Shown piece by piece: positions 46,860 to 55,695 of a DNA stretch of 64,000 bases. Every line of letters starts with the position of its first letter. Positions within the stretch are counted from its first letter, which is position 1. The position numbers and the translations under genes are program-made. The DNA comes from Methylococcales bacterium (lineage in GTDB: Bacteria; Pseudomonadota; Gammaproteobacteria; Methylococcales; Methylomonadaceae). The notes beneath the pieces were generated by a model. The model saw only the letters and a list, made by a program, of their open reading frames with translations. It was not told where the DNA came from and did not search any database. The stretch covers positions 101,600 to 165,599 of the forward strand of contig JAPLRR010000083.1 of NCBI GenBank assembly GCA_026399075.1. Reading direction: 5' to 3'.

Positions 46860-47545
46860 TGAAAACCCCTTTGTTGAATCATTTTGATGTTGTGCGTTGG
46901 AATGCTTTTTATAAACGCTCCCAACCCAGTCCCGACTTATCAGCAGTACACTCCATGGCTTTTGCGTTAGTAATATAACCCAAAACACGGATTAATTCAT
47001 CGCTATCAGCCTGAGCAAAACAGGACGGAGCAGTCGCTGGCAAACTATCCGACTGTCGTATTTCGCTGGGCTTGGTGGATTCCAAGATTGGGTGAAGCCG
47101 GAAGGGGCAAGTGTAGTAACAGGGCGTTTACAACGTAAGGTGTTTCGACAAGGTGCAAAACCTTGAGCGGCGAAAGTAGTTGGTTCCAACCGCAGATGTG
47201 GGAAACCGCATATCTGGCGGTGTGGCTGAGATGGCGGGTTCAATCCCGTCACCCTTAGCCGATCAGGACTACAAAACCAATGCCGTTTTGGTGTACGAAT
47301 GGGCATTTCCAGTGGAATGATCCGAAGCCATTATCAAGTCCGTGCATTGAAATGTTGGCACGAAATACATGTGCCCAACTTGGCTGCTTGGCGTGTTGTT
47401 TTGGTGGAGACATCAAGCAGAGCTTGAGGGTAGGCATTCCCAAGCGGACCTTGGGAACGAGAAATCGATTTAATTGGCTTGACTTTGAACAGAGTATCTA
47501 CGCGCTAAGCGGCGTAGCATTATCGAAATCCGCATAAGCGATGAG
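46860..47545. other. Gene-free stretch holding the structured RNA
   Basis: Apart from the omega-RNA-like element no gene is supported. A plus-strand frame at 47280-47537 begins inside the RNA's 3' flank and reads through a dispersed CTTGGGAACGAG repeat; it shows no IscB (RuvC/HNH) features and is probably not coding. Minus-strand frames over the RNA are shadows of its structure. Confidence 0.6.
47071..47261 (+). ncRNA. HEARO/omega-RNA-like structured RNA without an IscB gene
   Basis: The stretch has the primary-sequence signature I associate with HEARO (omega) RNAs, the guide RNAs of IscB nucleases: 'gtgaagccggaaggggcaag' (from 47092), then 'tgtttcgacaaggtgcaaaa', then 'ccttgagcggcgaaag' and 'ttggttccaacc'. 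Predicted pairings: CTTGG/CCAAG (47071-47086), AAGGT/ACCTT, CAGATGTG with CGCATATCTG, GGCTGAG (47224-47230) with CTTAGCC (47254-47260) enclosing GGCGGG/CCCGTC. In this class the guide would be just upstream, about 47040-47070. No IscB-like reading frame lies within 1 kb on either side. Structure by eye only. Confidence 0.72.
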
Positions 47546-48211
47546 TTAAGCTGGTGTCCGCAAGAAGCTGCGTTTGCCGAACACAGCGAGACCCGCTAAC
47601 GTAGAGATGAATAACCAAATTGGCGCTGGCTCTGGAACTGTGCTAGATGTCGGCTCGTAGGTGAAATCGTCCATCAACCAACCGGTTTGAAACGGCTGAA
47701 TCGCAGGATTAGGACTGGTGCCATAAATGCTCAACGACGTCACCCCGATAAGATCCGCTTGCAACCAGACATATCCTGCTGCCGAAAAGGCTATTGTGGC
47801 AGTGTTGACCAAGTTGGCGCCGTTATAACCCTCCACGAACACATTCAAAGCCGTGCTGCCTTGAGAGTTGATGTCGCTGTTACTGGTGAAGGGAGAGAAA
47901 TAAGCCCCTAAAAAATTAAAGACTGAGTTATCCGAACGGGTAATGTTCACGATTCCAGAGTTCAAAACTCCGTTTGGCCCGGAAGGCGCGCCAACAGAGT
48001 TGTTGTAATTTCCTGCTCCTGTCCAATGTGCGTCATTGATCGCTGTAAAGCTTGGATTAATTGCCCCCCATTGAAACCCTTTATAGATGAGGGGAACAGA
48101 TATCGATCCGGTGGTCGCAGTATCCAAATCGTCGAAGTTCACTACGGCTGCGTTGGCATTGCCACCAGCAAATACCGAGCAAAGCAAAGTCAAAAAAAGT
48201 AGTCTTTTCAT
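47546..48211 (-). CDS. PEP-CTERM exported protein
   Basis: About 221 residues with a signal peptide ('KRLLFLTLLCSVFAGGNANA'), a beta-rich domain with aromatic and Asn/Ser residues ('VNFDDLDTATTGSI', 'YKGFQWGAINPSF'; typical of PEP-CTERM proteins that resemble carbohydrate-binding modules) and the C-terminal tripartite signal: 'VPEPAPIWLFISTLAGLAVFG' region then 'KRSF'. I start at ATG 48211, preceded by GGAG with 7-base spacing; an in-frame ATG at 48232 has none. Likely exported, processed by an exosortase and placed on the cell surface. Confidence 0.9.
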   Translation of the reverse strand: MKRLLFLTLLCSVFAGGNANAAVVNFDDLDTATTGSISVPLIYKGFQWGAINPSFTAINDAHWTGAGNYNNSVGAPSGPNGVLNSGIVNITRSDNSVFNFLGAYFSPFTSNSDINSQGSTALNVFVEGYNGANLVNTATIAFSAAGYVWLQADLIGVTSLSIYGTSPNPAIQPFQTGWLMDDFTYEPTSSTVPEPAPIWLFISTLAGLAVFGKRSFLRTPA

Positions 48212-48834
48212 AAAGGTCTCCAAAATATCCAACTAAATAAAAATGAATCAAATCGTGATCAATCAAAGGCAATATTAGCTTACCTGTAACTGCGCCTAAC
48301 TATGATTAGACACCCCAAAAGGTATCTTACTTTATACCTATTAGGCGTATAGTTCCATTTTCTTCTATGTTGTTTGTCAAGAGACGCGCAAAAAAATACA
48401 CTCCCATTGGAATACACAAAAACACCCCTCATGGCAATGGCCCAAAATTGCTGGACAGGGGGCCCGATAAACTCCGTTTGAAGCATTACAGTTTGCGTAC
48501 CGGGAAGTCGGCTAGCAACTTAAGGCGGGATGTTTTAATGTTAAGCCGTTCGTGGTGATAATGTTAAGCCGTTCGTGGTGAGCTTGTCGAACCATGAACG
48601 GCTTAACCATCCACCCTTCGACAAGGCTCTCCTGAGGTATCGAAGGGCTCAGGGCGAACGGCTAAGCTTAGCGAATGTCCCACTTTAAGTTGGTAGCAGG
48701 GGAGTCTTATTGCGGCTGGATTAAGTGGTTAATTTTGTTCCATCACAGTCCATTCATTTACCGCAACTTACGGTATCCAGCCTTGCCAGCCAACACCTTA
48801 CCCCGCAACTGGCGAGGCAATTACCAGACAAACC
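48212..48834. other. Intergenic region with REP-like repeats
   Basis: No gene is supported. From about 48539 to 48668 it contains a REP-like block (listed separately). The part nearest 48212 holds the promoter region of the PEP-CTERM gene and is AT-rich. Confidence 0.5.
48539..48668. repeat. REP-like inverted and direct repeats
   Basis: TTAAGCCGTTCGTGGTGA occurs twice, 23 bases apart (48541 and 48564), followed by its inverted relative ACCATGAACGGCTTAACC (48591-48608) with a GAGCTTGTCGA-type loop, then a second palindrome with 'cccttcgacaagg' and 'gaagggctcagggcgaac'. This is a known style of repetitive extragenic palindrome in proteobacteria. Confidence 0.8.
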
Positions 48835-49590
48835 TCATTTGTTTAACTTTTCGGCGATGGCTTGGGCCATGGCCATAAATTCTGAGGGCATTAAAATAAT
48901 CGTGGTGGTGTTTTGTTCTGCGCCCACTTCGGTGATCATTTGCATACGCCGCAGTTCTAGGGACATGGGGTTGTGGGAGATTTCCTTGGCGGCTTCGGAA
49001 AGTTTTTGTGAGGCTTCAAATTCGGCTTCGGCTTTGATGATACGCGCCCTTTTTTCCCTGACCGCTTCAGCTTCTTTCGCCATGGCCCGCTGCATATTTT
49101 CGGGCAGTTCCACATCTTTCATTTCAACCAGTTCGATGTTTAATCCCCACGGCGCGGTGATTTGATCCACCATTTCCTTGATAGATTGGTTGATTTTATC
49201 CCGGTCGCGTAACACTTCATCCAACTGGTGTTGGCCGATGATATTGCGCAACACGGTCAATGCGGCTTGATAGGAGGCATTGCGGTAGTTAAATACGGAT
49301 ATGATGGCTTTTTCTGGGTGGGTCACTTTGTAATACATCACCGCATTGACTTTTATGGTCACGCTGTCTTTGGTGACGGTCTCTTGTGATTCAATGTCAA
49401 CGGTGTTGGTGCGGATATCAACTTGCTGTTTGGCGTCAATAAACGGGATGATCCAATACAAACCCGGGCCTTTTACCTTATAAAAACGTCCCAGCCGAAA
49501 AATCACCCCCCGTTCATATTCCTGATCCATCCGTAGGCCCAAGATGATAAAGGCAATAATGGCCGCTAGGCTGATTAATAAATAGTTCAT
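48835..49590 (-). CDS. Slipin family SPFH/band 7 protein
   Basis: A 251-residue membrane protein related to stomatin. It has a single N-terminal membrane anchor ('LLISLAAIIAFIILGL') and the SPFH domain ('YERGVIFRLGRFYKVKGPG', 'VDIRTNTVDI', 'GQHQLDEVLRDR'), ending in a helical tail. Slipins organise membrane microdomains and often pair with an NfeD protein; none is adjacent. The start ATG 49590 is preceded by GGAGG with 6-base spacing; an earlier in-frame start at 49641 is unlikely. Confidence 0.92.
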   Translation of the reverse strand: MNYLLISLAAIIAFIILGLRMDQEYERGVIFRLGRFYKVKGPGLYWIIPFIDAKQQVDIRTNTVDIESQETVTKDSVTIKVNAVMYYKVTHPEKAIISVFNYRNASYQAALTVLRNIIGQHQLDEVLRDRDKINQSIKEMVDQITAPWGLNIELVEMKDVELPENMQRAMAKEAEAVREKRARIIKAEAEFEASQKLSEAAKEISHNPMSLELRRMQMITEVGAEQNTTTIILMPSEFMAMAQAIAEKLNK

Positions 49591-49649
49591 TTTTTCCTCC
49601 ACACTGTGTTGGTGATGTAACTTCTCATTAGTTGTAGGCAATAACGGCA

Positions 49650-49680
49650 GACCTGCGAGGTTTTATAAACCTCGCAGGTC
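49650..49680. repeat. Perfect 14-base inverted repeat (hairpin)
   Basis: Arms of 14 bases (GACCTGCGAGGTTT and its complement) around a TAT loop, followed by TTTCT. Resembles a strong dispersed hairpin and could also stop transcription coming from the left. Confidence 0.75.
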
Positions 49681-49760
49681 TTTCTCCTGCCAATGAAGTT
49701 ACTTGGTGATAAGTTGGGGCTTTAGGTGTTTTTGCAGGATGCCTAGTAGCTTGTTTGCAA

Positions 49761-49788
49761 GGCAAGGTCTAAAGCCTTTGCACTCCAG
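49761..49788. repeat. 28-base dispersed repeat (copy 1)
   Basis: GGCAAGGTCTAAAGCCTTTG plus CACTCCAG. The reverse complement occurs at 61948-61975 with one mismatch, 12 kb away. Confidence 0.75.
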
Positions 49789-49947
49789 TCGTTATAAATC
49801 GTCCCCTTAGCTAAGGGAAGATAGTAAACTTATCATTTGTTTTTGTAAGCTATTTTTTTCGGCTAGGCGTTTTTTCTGGGGGCGCAATGAGTTTTGGGTT
49901 AAAGGCGATGGCTGTTGTTACAGGCAGGCTTGAAGGTTTGCTGGGCG

Positions 49948-50412
49948 ATGGTTGACCGTATCGACCCAGCCAGCCGTTCGCGCACGATGGCGGCTATCCG
50001 CAGCCAACACACCAAGCCGGAAAAGTGGGTGCGGTCTGCTTTGCATAAGCAGGGTTTTCGGTTTCGTTTGCACAATAAAAGATTGCCGGGTTCGCCGGAT
50101 ATTGTGTTGCGACAATACCATGCGGCGCTATTCATCAACGGCTGTTTTTGGCATCAGCATGACGGTTGCAAGTCCAGTCACTTGCCTAAAACCCGGCAGG
50201 AATTTTGGGCACAAAAGTTTGCCAGTAATCGTGCGCGTGACCAAAAAGTGTTGTTTCAGCTTAAGGTGCTGGGCTGGCGGGTTGCGGTGGTGTGGGAATG
50301 TGGTTTGGGCAATAAGCACCGGATGGCGACTATGCAGCATCTGGTGGCGTGGCTGCGTAGCAGTTCAGAGTATTTTGAAGTACCCGTTTATGATGAGTTT
50401 AGTGACTTATGA
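49948..50412 (+). CDS. vsr: Very short patch repair endonuclease (Vsr)
   Basis: A 154-residue Vsr-type nuclease that nicks at T:G mismatches arising from deamination of 5-methylcytosine. The N terminus 'DRIDPASRSRTMAAIRSQ' is the family hallmark, followed by 'GFRFRLHNKRLPGSPDIVL' (catalytic Asp), 'FINGCFWHQHDGC' and 'WECGL'. Vsr genes normally sit beside a cytosine-C5 methyltransferase; none is in this window. I start at ATG 49948, since the earlier frame (49915) adds nothing conserved. Confidence 0.9.
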   Translation: MVDRIDPASRSRTMAAIRSQHTKPEKWVRSALHKQGFRFRLHNKRLPGSPDIVLRQYHAALFINGCFWHQHDGCKSSHLPKTRQEFWAQKFASNRARDQKVLFQLKVLGWRVAVVWECGLGNKHRMATMQHLVAWLRSSSEYFEVPVYDEFSDL

Positions 50413-50608
50413 GGGATGGGTTGCATCCGCATACGCATCAATATTGCCGTTGCCTAAGCAGGATTTTTTTATAGCCTTTTCGTATGGGCTTGCAGTAAGG
50501 TAAAATGGGCAGGATTCAAGGTGTAGCCAGTTTTATACAAAATGCGCGGCGGTTTAGCGGTTTTGCTCGCCATGATCAACAAAACCCAATAAATAACGGA
50601 GTAATACC

Positions 50609-51010
50609 ATGAAAAAAAGTTTGTTTCTGATGGCTGTCATGCTGGCTTCCAGCGGTGCTTATGCGGCCACTGACCACTATGTGTTGCGCGATGGTAACCA
50701 TGTCCAGCACTTAAAAATCACCACGGTCAATGATGAGATTACGGTCAGTGCAGATGTTGACTTTGAACCCAATGCCAATGAAGCGGGCAGCCCTGCTTGT
50801 ACGGGTGAAGTTTCGGGCGAAGCCAAAAGCCTAGCGGCCAATGAGTTGTTGATGAAGAAGCATTCCGAAGGCCAAGCCACTTTTTGTGAACTGAAAATCC
50901 ATTTGACCCCAACTGGCGCTAAAGTTGAACAATCCGCAGATTGCACAAACTTTGCCGCAGGTATTTGCCGTTTTTCTACAGACGGCAAAGAGCTGGTTAA
51001 GATCAAATAA
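50609..51010 (+). CDS. Exported hypothetical protein
   Basis: A 133-residue protein with a clear signal peptide ('MKKSLFLMAVMLASSGAYA', cleavage before ATDHYV). The mature part is beta-rich and contains four cysteines ('PACTGEV', 'TFCELKI', 'SADCTNF', 'AGICRF') that could form two disulfides in the periplasm. No known domain was recognised. A GGAG precedes the start. Probably a single-gene unit between vsr and comM. Confidence 0.75.
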   Translation: MKKSLFLMAVMLASSGAYAATDHYVLRDGNHVQHLKITTVNDEITVSADVDFEPNANEAGSPACTGEVSGEAKSLAANELLMKKHSEGQATFCELKIHLTPTGAKVEQSADCTNFAAGICRFSTDGKELVKIK

Positions 51011-51081
51011 GGGCTTGGGGTTGGGTTGTTATGAGAAGCGACCCAACCCAGTCGGTTTGAGTTCCCGTATGGCGGCTTGCA

Positions 51082-52590
51082 TTAAACTTGGCGGTCCAGC
51101 TTACGGTAACTTATCGCTTCACTCAAATGTTTGATGTCTATCTGCTGAGATTGCCCTAAGTCCGCAATGGTTAAAGCCAGTTTTAAGATGCGGTGGTAGG
51201 CGCGGTGTGACAGGCCAAATTTGTCCATGGCTTGTTCCAGTAATTGATGGCTTTGTTCGGACATCACACATAACTGTTTCACTTCTTTTGCCGTTAAGGC
51301 CGAATTGGCCTTGCCGCTACGCGCCATGGCAATATTGCGGGCGGCGATAACGCGCCCACGGATGGTGGCACTGCTTTCTTCGCCGTCTGGTGAGCCTTTC
51401 CGTAATACTTCATGCGATATTCTGGGGACTTCCAAGTGCATATCTATCCTGTCTAATAAAGGCCCGGACACCCTGGCGCGGTACCGCATCACTTGTTCAG
51501 AGCTGCAATGGCAGCGCCCGGAGGCATCGCCCAAATAACCGCAAGGGCAGGGGTTCATCGCAGCTATCAATTGGAAGCGGGCGGGAAAATCAACTTGCCG
51601 CGCTGCACGGGAAATGGTGATATGCCCGGTTTCTAAGGGTTCACGCAAGACTTCCAATACTTTCCGGTCAAATTCCGGGAGTTCGTCAAGAAATAAAGTG
51701 CCGTTATGGGCCAGGGATATTTCCCCGGGCCTGGGGTTACTGCCACCACCGACTAAAGCCGCTGCGGAGGCAGTATGGTGTGGGGCGCGGTAAGGCGGCC
51801 TTAACCAATTGGCGACATCCAGGCCTTGGTCACTAATGGACGCAATGGCGGCGGTTTCTTGTGCCTGCTGCTCAGTCAACAAAGGCAAGATAGTTGGTAA
51901 GCGTGAGGCGATCATGGATTTGCCTGTGCCCGGCGGGCCTAGCATGATCAGGTTATGGGCCCCGGCGGCGGCTATTTCAAAGGCGCGTTTGACATGGTAT
52001 TGGCCGTGGACATCGGCAAAATCAAGGTCGCTGGTGGTTTGTGCCGGTTCGGCTTGCTGGAATTCGATGGCGATCTGGGTTTGGCCGCTTAAATGGGCGC
52101 ACACTTCCAATAAGTGTGAGGCGGCAATAATTTCTATGCCTTTGACCAGTGCGGCTTCGGCGGTGTTTTCTTTAGGCAGCAGCAATTTACGCTGTTCATT
52201 TCTGGCTTGGATGGCGATAGGCAAGACCCCACTAATGGGTCGCAGTTCGCCACCTAATGACAGTTCGCCTATGCACTCGTAGTCTTTAAGATGGACGGAT
52301 GGAATTTGTCCAGAGGCCGCCAATATGCCCAAGGCAATTGCCAAATCAAAACGGCCGCCTTCTTTGGGCAAGTCGGCAGGGGCCAGATTGACGGTGATGC
52401 GCTGGGTGGGGAATTCAAAACGGGAATTGATGATGGCACCACGGACCCGGTCTTTGCTTTCTTTGACCGCAGTTTCCGGCAAACCGACCATGTTAAAGGC
52501 AGGCAAACCATTGGCAATATGCACTTCCACTGTGACTAGCGGTGCTTGTATGCCAGAACGGCCACGGCTGAAAATGACGGCTAGTCCCAT
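51082..52590 (-). CDS. comM: YifB/ComM family AAA ATPase
   Basis: A 502-residue Mg-chelatase-like ATPase that works as a branch-migration helicase during natural transformation. Start ATG 52590 gives 'MGLAVIFSRGRSGIQAPL', the family start; an upstream ATG (52647) adds 19 unrelated residues. The Lon-like N-terminal fold ('VNLAPADLPKEGGRFDLA'), Walker A 'GPPGTGKSMIASRL' and Walker B 'LFLDELPEF' are present, as is the C-terminal 'ISYRKLDRQV'. Together with dprA this suggests the organism takes up DNA naturally. Confidence 0.94.
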   Translation of the reverse strand: MGLAVIFSRGRSGIQAPLVTVEVHIANGLPAFNMVGLPETAVKESKDRVRGAIINSRFEFPTQRITVNLAPADLPKEGGRFDLAIALGILAASGQIPSVHLKDYECIGELSLGGELRPISGVLPIAIQARNEQRKLLLPKENTAEAALVKGIEIIAASHLLEVCAHLSGQTQIAIEFQQAEPAQTTSDLDFADVHGQYHVKRAFEIAAAGAHNLIMLGPPGTGKSMIASRLPTILPLLTEQQAQETAAIASISDQGLDVANWLRPPYRAPHHTASAAALVGGGSNPRPGEISLAHNGTLFLDELPEFDRKVLEVLREPLETGHITISRAARQVDFPARFQLIAAMNPCPCGYLGDASGRCHCSSEQVMRYRARVSGPLLDRIDMHLEVPRISHEVLRKGSPDGEESSATIRGRVIAARNIAMARSGKANSALTAKEVKQLCVMSEQSHQLLEQAMDKFGLSHRAYHRILKLALTIADLGQSQQIDIKHLSEAISYRKLDRQV

Positions 52591-52720
52591 AATGGTTTTG
52601 GATGCGTGTTGGTTGGAGGGCATGGTAGGCTGGCAAGCTGCCTCCATGGATGATTGGGTTTGGCTAGGGGGGTGTGCGCAGAGGTAATTGCCTTAGCCAA
52701 TTTGATTCCCCTCTCCCCAA

Positions 52721-52741
52721 CCCTCTCCCTAAGGGAGAGGG
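52721..52741. repeat. CCCTCTCCC-TAA-GGGAGAGGG palindrome
   Basis: Nine-base arms around a 3-base loop. The same arms with TGA loop occur at 63849-63869, so this is a dispersed palindrome. Confidence 0.75.
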
Positions 52742-52870
52742 GGCTAAACACACTGTAACCTAATGATTAAAACTTGTGTAGATAGGCTTGCTTCTGGCGT
52801 GGGGGTGTTGGCATTATGCTTGGGTAGTTAGAACTTTGGCGAATTAAAATTACCCGCATGTAGCCCATAG

Positions 52871-53131
52871 TTATAACTCTTCTTTGCTCAACACGCTCAG
52901 TTCTATTTCCGCAACGCGTTTTTCCAGATCTTCAAGCTTGGCGCGGGTTTTGGCCAGCACTAATTTTTGCACTTCAAATTCTTCGCGGGTCACTAAATCC
53001 AACTTTTCCAAGGCACCTTGCAAAATGGTGTGGAAAGTTTTTTCCAGGTCTTCTTTTAGGTTGTTAAGCCCAGGCGGTATGGCGGCTGCCAAACGGCTGG
53101 CAATATCATCTATCGCTTTGGTATCAAACAT
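52871..53131 (-). CDS. ubiK: Ubiquinone biosynthesis accessory factor UbiK
   Basis: An 86-residue acidic coiled-coil protein (YqiC family). Helices are evident in 'LNNLKEDLEKTFHTILQGAL' and in the C-terminal 'LEDLEKRVAEIELSVLS'. It stimulates ubiquinone production together with UbiJ. A strong gammaproteobacterial marker. It lies 281 bases upstream of comM, in the usual neighbourhood. Confidence 0.92.
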   Translation of the reverse strand: MFDTKAIDDIASRLAAAIPPGLNNLKEDLEKTFHTILQGALEKLDLVTREEFEVQKLVLAKTRAKLEDLEKRVAEIELSVLSKEEL

Positions 53132-53152
53132 GTTGTTCTCTCTTTGACTGTT

Positions 53153-53182
53153 AAAAAGCGGGGTGCGCCAGGCACACCCGCT
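53153..53182 (-). terminator. Rho-independent terminator after the aldehyde dehydrogenase
   Basis: On the minus strand, an AGCGGGTG...CACCCCGCT stem (arms 53175-53182 and 53157-53165) is followed by TTTTT (53157-53153). It ends the aldehyde dehydrogenase transcript before ubiK. Confidence 0.8.
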
Positions 53183-53196
53183 AAAGGGGCTTAGGG

Positions 53197-54717
53197 CTAA
53201 AAAAAGCCTAAGGGATTAATATCATAGCTCACCAACATATTTTTAGTTTGCTGATAATGGTCTAACATCATTTTGTGGTTTTCACGGCCTATGCCAGATT
53301 TTTTGTAGCCGCCAAAAGCAGAATGGGCGGGGTATTGGTGGTAACAGTTGAGCCACACCCGTCCGGCTTGGATGCCGCGCCCCATGCGGTAGGCCAAGTT
53401 GGTGTCGCGTGTCCAAACGCCTGCGCCTAAGCCAAATTGGGTGTCGTTGGCTATCGCCAAGGCTTCTGCTTCGTCTTTAAACGTGGTCACAGAAATGAAC
53501 GGGCCAAAAATTTCTTCTTGGAAGATGCGCATGGTATTGCCGCCTTTCATGATGGTCGGCTCTATATAATAGCCTTCAGAAAAGCCAGAGCCGACGCTGG
53601 CGACCTTGCCGCCTATCAAGACTTCTGCACCTTCGTTTTTACCGATGTCCACATAGCCCATGATTTTGTCAAACTGCTGTTTGGAGGCTTGGGCACCGAC
53701 CATGGTTTCCGTGTCCAAGGGGTTGCCGCGTTTGATCAGTGCGGCACGGGCGATGACTTTGGCAATAAAGGCATCATAAATGGATTCTTGTACCAACAAG
53801 CGGGAAGGGCAGGTGCACACTTCGCCTTGGTTAAAGAACGCCAATACCGCGCCTTCGACGCATTTGCTGACAAACGCATCTTCTTGGGCCATGACATCAG
53901 CAAAATAAATATTCGGCGATTTGCCACCCAGCTCAACGGTAGATGGGATCAAACTTTCGGCGGCACATTTAAGGATATGTTCACCAACCGGTGTTGACCC
54001 GGTAAAGGCCAGTTTGGCTATGCGTTTGCTGGTGGCTAAAGCTTCGCCTGCTTCACGGCCATAACCATTGACGATATTGACCACACCCGGCGGCAATAAA
54101 TCGCCGATGAGTTCCATCAACACCAAAATGGATGCGGGGGTTTGTTCGGCAGGCTTCATGACCACACAATTGCCAGCCGCCAAAGCTGGTGCCAATTTCC
54201 AGCAGGCCATCAACAGCGGAAAATTCCACGGGATGATTTGCCCGACCACACCTAAGGGTTCATGGAAATGATAGGCGACGGTGTTTTGGTCGATTTCGCC
54301 GATAGAGCCTTCTTGGGCGCGTATGCAGCCGGCAAAATAACGGAAATGGTCTACGGCTAGTGGGACATCAGCGGCCAAGGTTTCGCGGACGGCTTTGCCG
54401 TTGTCCCACGTTTCGGCAACTGCCAATAGTTCCAAGTTGGCTTCTATACGGTCGGCAATGCGCAATAATAGAATGGAGCGGTTAGTTACTGAGGTTTTGC
54501 CCCAAGCATCTTTTGCCGCATGGGCGGCATCCAAGGCCAGTTCAATATCTTCGGCACTGGAACGGGGTATTTCACAAAACACCTGGCCATTGACCGGGCT
54601 TAAATTTTCAAAATATTGGCCCTTAACCGGAGCGACCCACTGTCCGCCAATAAAGTTTTCATAACGCGGCTTAAAGTTAATGATGCTGCCAGCTTGATTG
54701 GGGGCATTATAAATCAT
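53197..54717 (-). CDS. NAD-dependent aldehyde dehydrogenase
   Basis: A 506-residue enzyme of the ExaC/AldB-like group of aldehyde dehydrogenases, oxidising acetaldehyde or similar aldehydes to acids. The catalytic Cys lies in 'GEVCTCPSR', the general-base Glu in '[10 protein letters not shown]', the NAD-binding '[10 protein letters not shown]' upstream, and the Asn in '[10 protein letters not shown]'. The conserved end is '[14 protein letters not shown]' plus '[10 protein letters not shown]'. A monocistronic unit with a clear terminator. In a methylotroph it could detoxify aldehydes; the substrate is not shown by sequence. Confidence 0.93.
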   Translation of the reverse strand: MIYNAPNQAGSIINFKPRYENFIGGQWVAPVKGQYFENLSPVNGQVFCEIPRSSAEDIELALDAAHAAKDAWGKTSVTNRSILLLRIADRIEANLELLAVAETWDNGKAVRETLAADVPLAVDHFRYFAGCIRAQEGSIGEIDQNTVAYHFHEPLGVVGQIIPWNFPLLMACWKLAPALAAGNCVVMKPAEQTPASILVLMELIGDLLPPGVVNIVNGYGREAGEALATSKRIAKLAFTGSTPVGEHILKCAAESLIPSTVELGGKSPNIYFADVMAQEDAFVSKCVEGAVLAFFNQGEVCTCPSRLLVQESIYDAFIAKVIARAALIKRGNPLDTETMVGAQASKQQFDKIMGYVDIGKNEGAEVLIGGKVASVGSGFSEGYYIEPTIMKGGNTMRIFQEEIFGPFISVTTFKDEAEALAIANDTQFGLGAGVWTRDTNLAYRMGRGIQAGRVWLNCYHQYPAHSAFGGYKKSGIGRENHKMMLDHYQQTKNMLVSYDINPLGFF

Positions 54718-54846
54718 GCGGTTCTCCTGTTTTGGTTGAAAGGCGGGTAAGCCAAGTAAGCTTAAGCCAAGGCGAAAATAAACGGGTCATTTCGCCTCAG
54801 ATAAGGATGTTTATTATTCTAATTTTTAGGGTCTAAAGGCCAGCGC

Positions 54847-55695
54847 TTACAAACCAAACGCTTTTTTGACAAACTCAGGCTGGGCAAAAGCGGCCTTGTG
54901 GATGTCGGCATTATAAAACACGGTTTCAAACGGTTTGTTGTTGGCATCTTGTTCCCTAAAGTTGGCCAACGCCGATTTGCTGGCTATGGTCGCGCTCCAC
55001 CAGCCGGAAGGGTATAGGCATTGTGGGAAAAACAAGGTTTGTAAGTGGCTAAAGCCAGCACTGGACATGGCATCGCGCATTTCGCCCAATAACTTCAAAT
55101 GCAGTAAAGCTGATTCACTTTGTTGTACCACCATGCCGTCTTCAGACAAGCAGTTAAAACAGTCACGGTAAAATTGCGCACTGAACAGGCCTTCCGCCGG
55201 GCCTATGGGGTCGGTACTGTCTACGATGATAATATCGACAGAATTCGGCGCCGCATCTTTAACCCATTTGATGCCATCGATAAATTTTAATTCGGCCCGT
55301 GGGTCGTTATTGGCTTCGCACAACTCTGGGAAATAAATTTCAGACAGCCTAGTTACGCGTTCGTCAATGTCAATCTGTATAGCCTGTTCGATGGAATCAT
55401 GCTTCAAGACTTCTTTTAATGCGCCGCAGTCGCCGCCACCAATTATCCATACCCGTTTAGGATTGGGATGGGTGTATAAAACCGGATGGGTCATCATTTC
55501 ATGATAAAAAAAGTTATCACGGGTAGACACCATGGTGCAGCCGTCGATGACCATCAAATTACCGAAAGTTTCGGTTTCGTAGATTTCCAAGAACTGGAAT
55601 TCAGATTGTTCTTCGTGCAATTTTTGTTTGATTTTTAATGAAAAAGCCGTACCTGCCGCTGGGACTTGTTCGGTAAACCATTCTGATGGATTCAT
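54847..55695 (-). CDS. speE: Spermidine synthase
   Basis: A 282-residue aminopropyltransferase joining decarboxylated SAM and putrescine. It begins 'MNPSEWFTEQVPAAGTAFS', followed by 'NFFYHEMMTHPVLYTH', the nucleotide-binding 'VWIIGGGDCGALKEVL', 'DIDERVTRLSEIYFPE' and 'IIIVDSTDPIGPAEGLF', all family blocks. It is divergent from speA, sharing about 277 bases of intergenic DNA. Putrescine would come via the agmatine route if the rest of the pathway is present. Confidence 0.95.
   Translation of the reverse strand: MNPSEWFTEQVPAAGTAFSLKIKQKLHEEQSEFQFLEIYETETFGNLMVIDGCTMVSTRDNFFYHEMMTHPVLYTHPNPKRVWIIGGGDCGALKEVLKHDSIEQAIQIDIDERVTRLSEIYFPELCEANNDPRAELKFIDGIKWVKDAAPNSVDIIIVDSTDPIGPAEGLFSAQFYRDCFNCLSEDGMVVQQSESALLHLKLLGEMRDAMSSAGFSHLQTLFFPQCLYPSGWWSATIASKSALANFREQDANNKPFETVFYNADIHKAAFAQPEFVKKAFGL

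Larger units (their letters stand above)
49591..49947. other. Gene-free stretch with palindrome and dispersed repeat
   Basis: No gene is supported in these 357 bases. They hold a long perfect hairpin (49650-49680) and a 28-base dispersed repeat (49761-49788), listed separately. The slipin promoter should also lie here. Confidence 0.5.

Noticed and set aside
47221..47260. GGTTCAATCCC-type stretch that looks like a tRNA T-arm
   Set aside because: No acceptor or anticodon arm fits; the stem belongs to the HEARO-like fold.
46992..47306. Minus-strand 104-residue frame over the omega-RNA-like region
   Set aside because: It is the antisense of the structured RNA; the amino-acid composition is not protein-like and no ribosome site was seen.
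47280..47537. Plus-strand 85-residue frame downstream of the omega-RNA-like element, considered as an IscB fragment
   Set aside because: No RuvC, HNH or IscB N-terminal pattern; it reads through a dispersed repeat.
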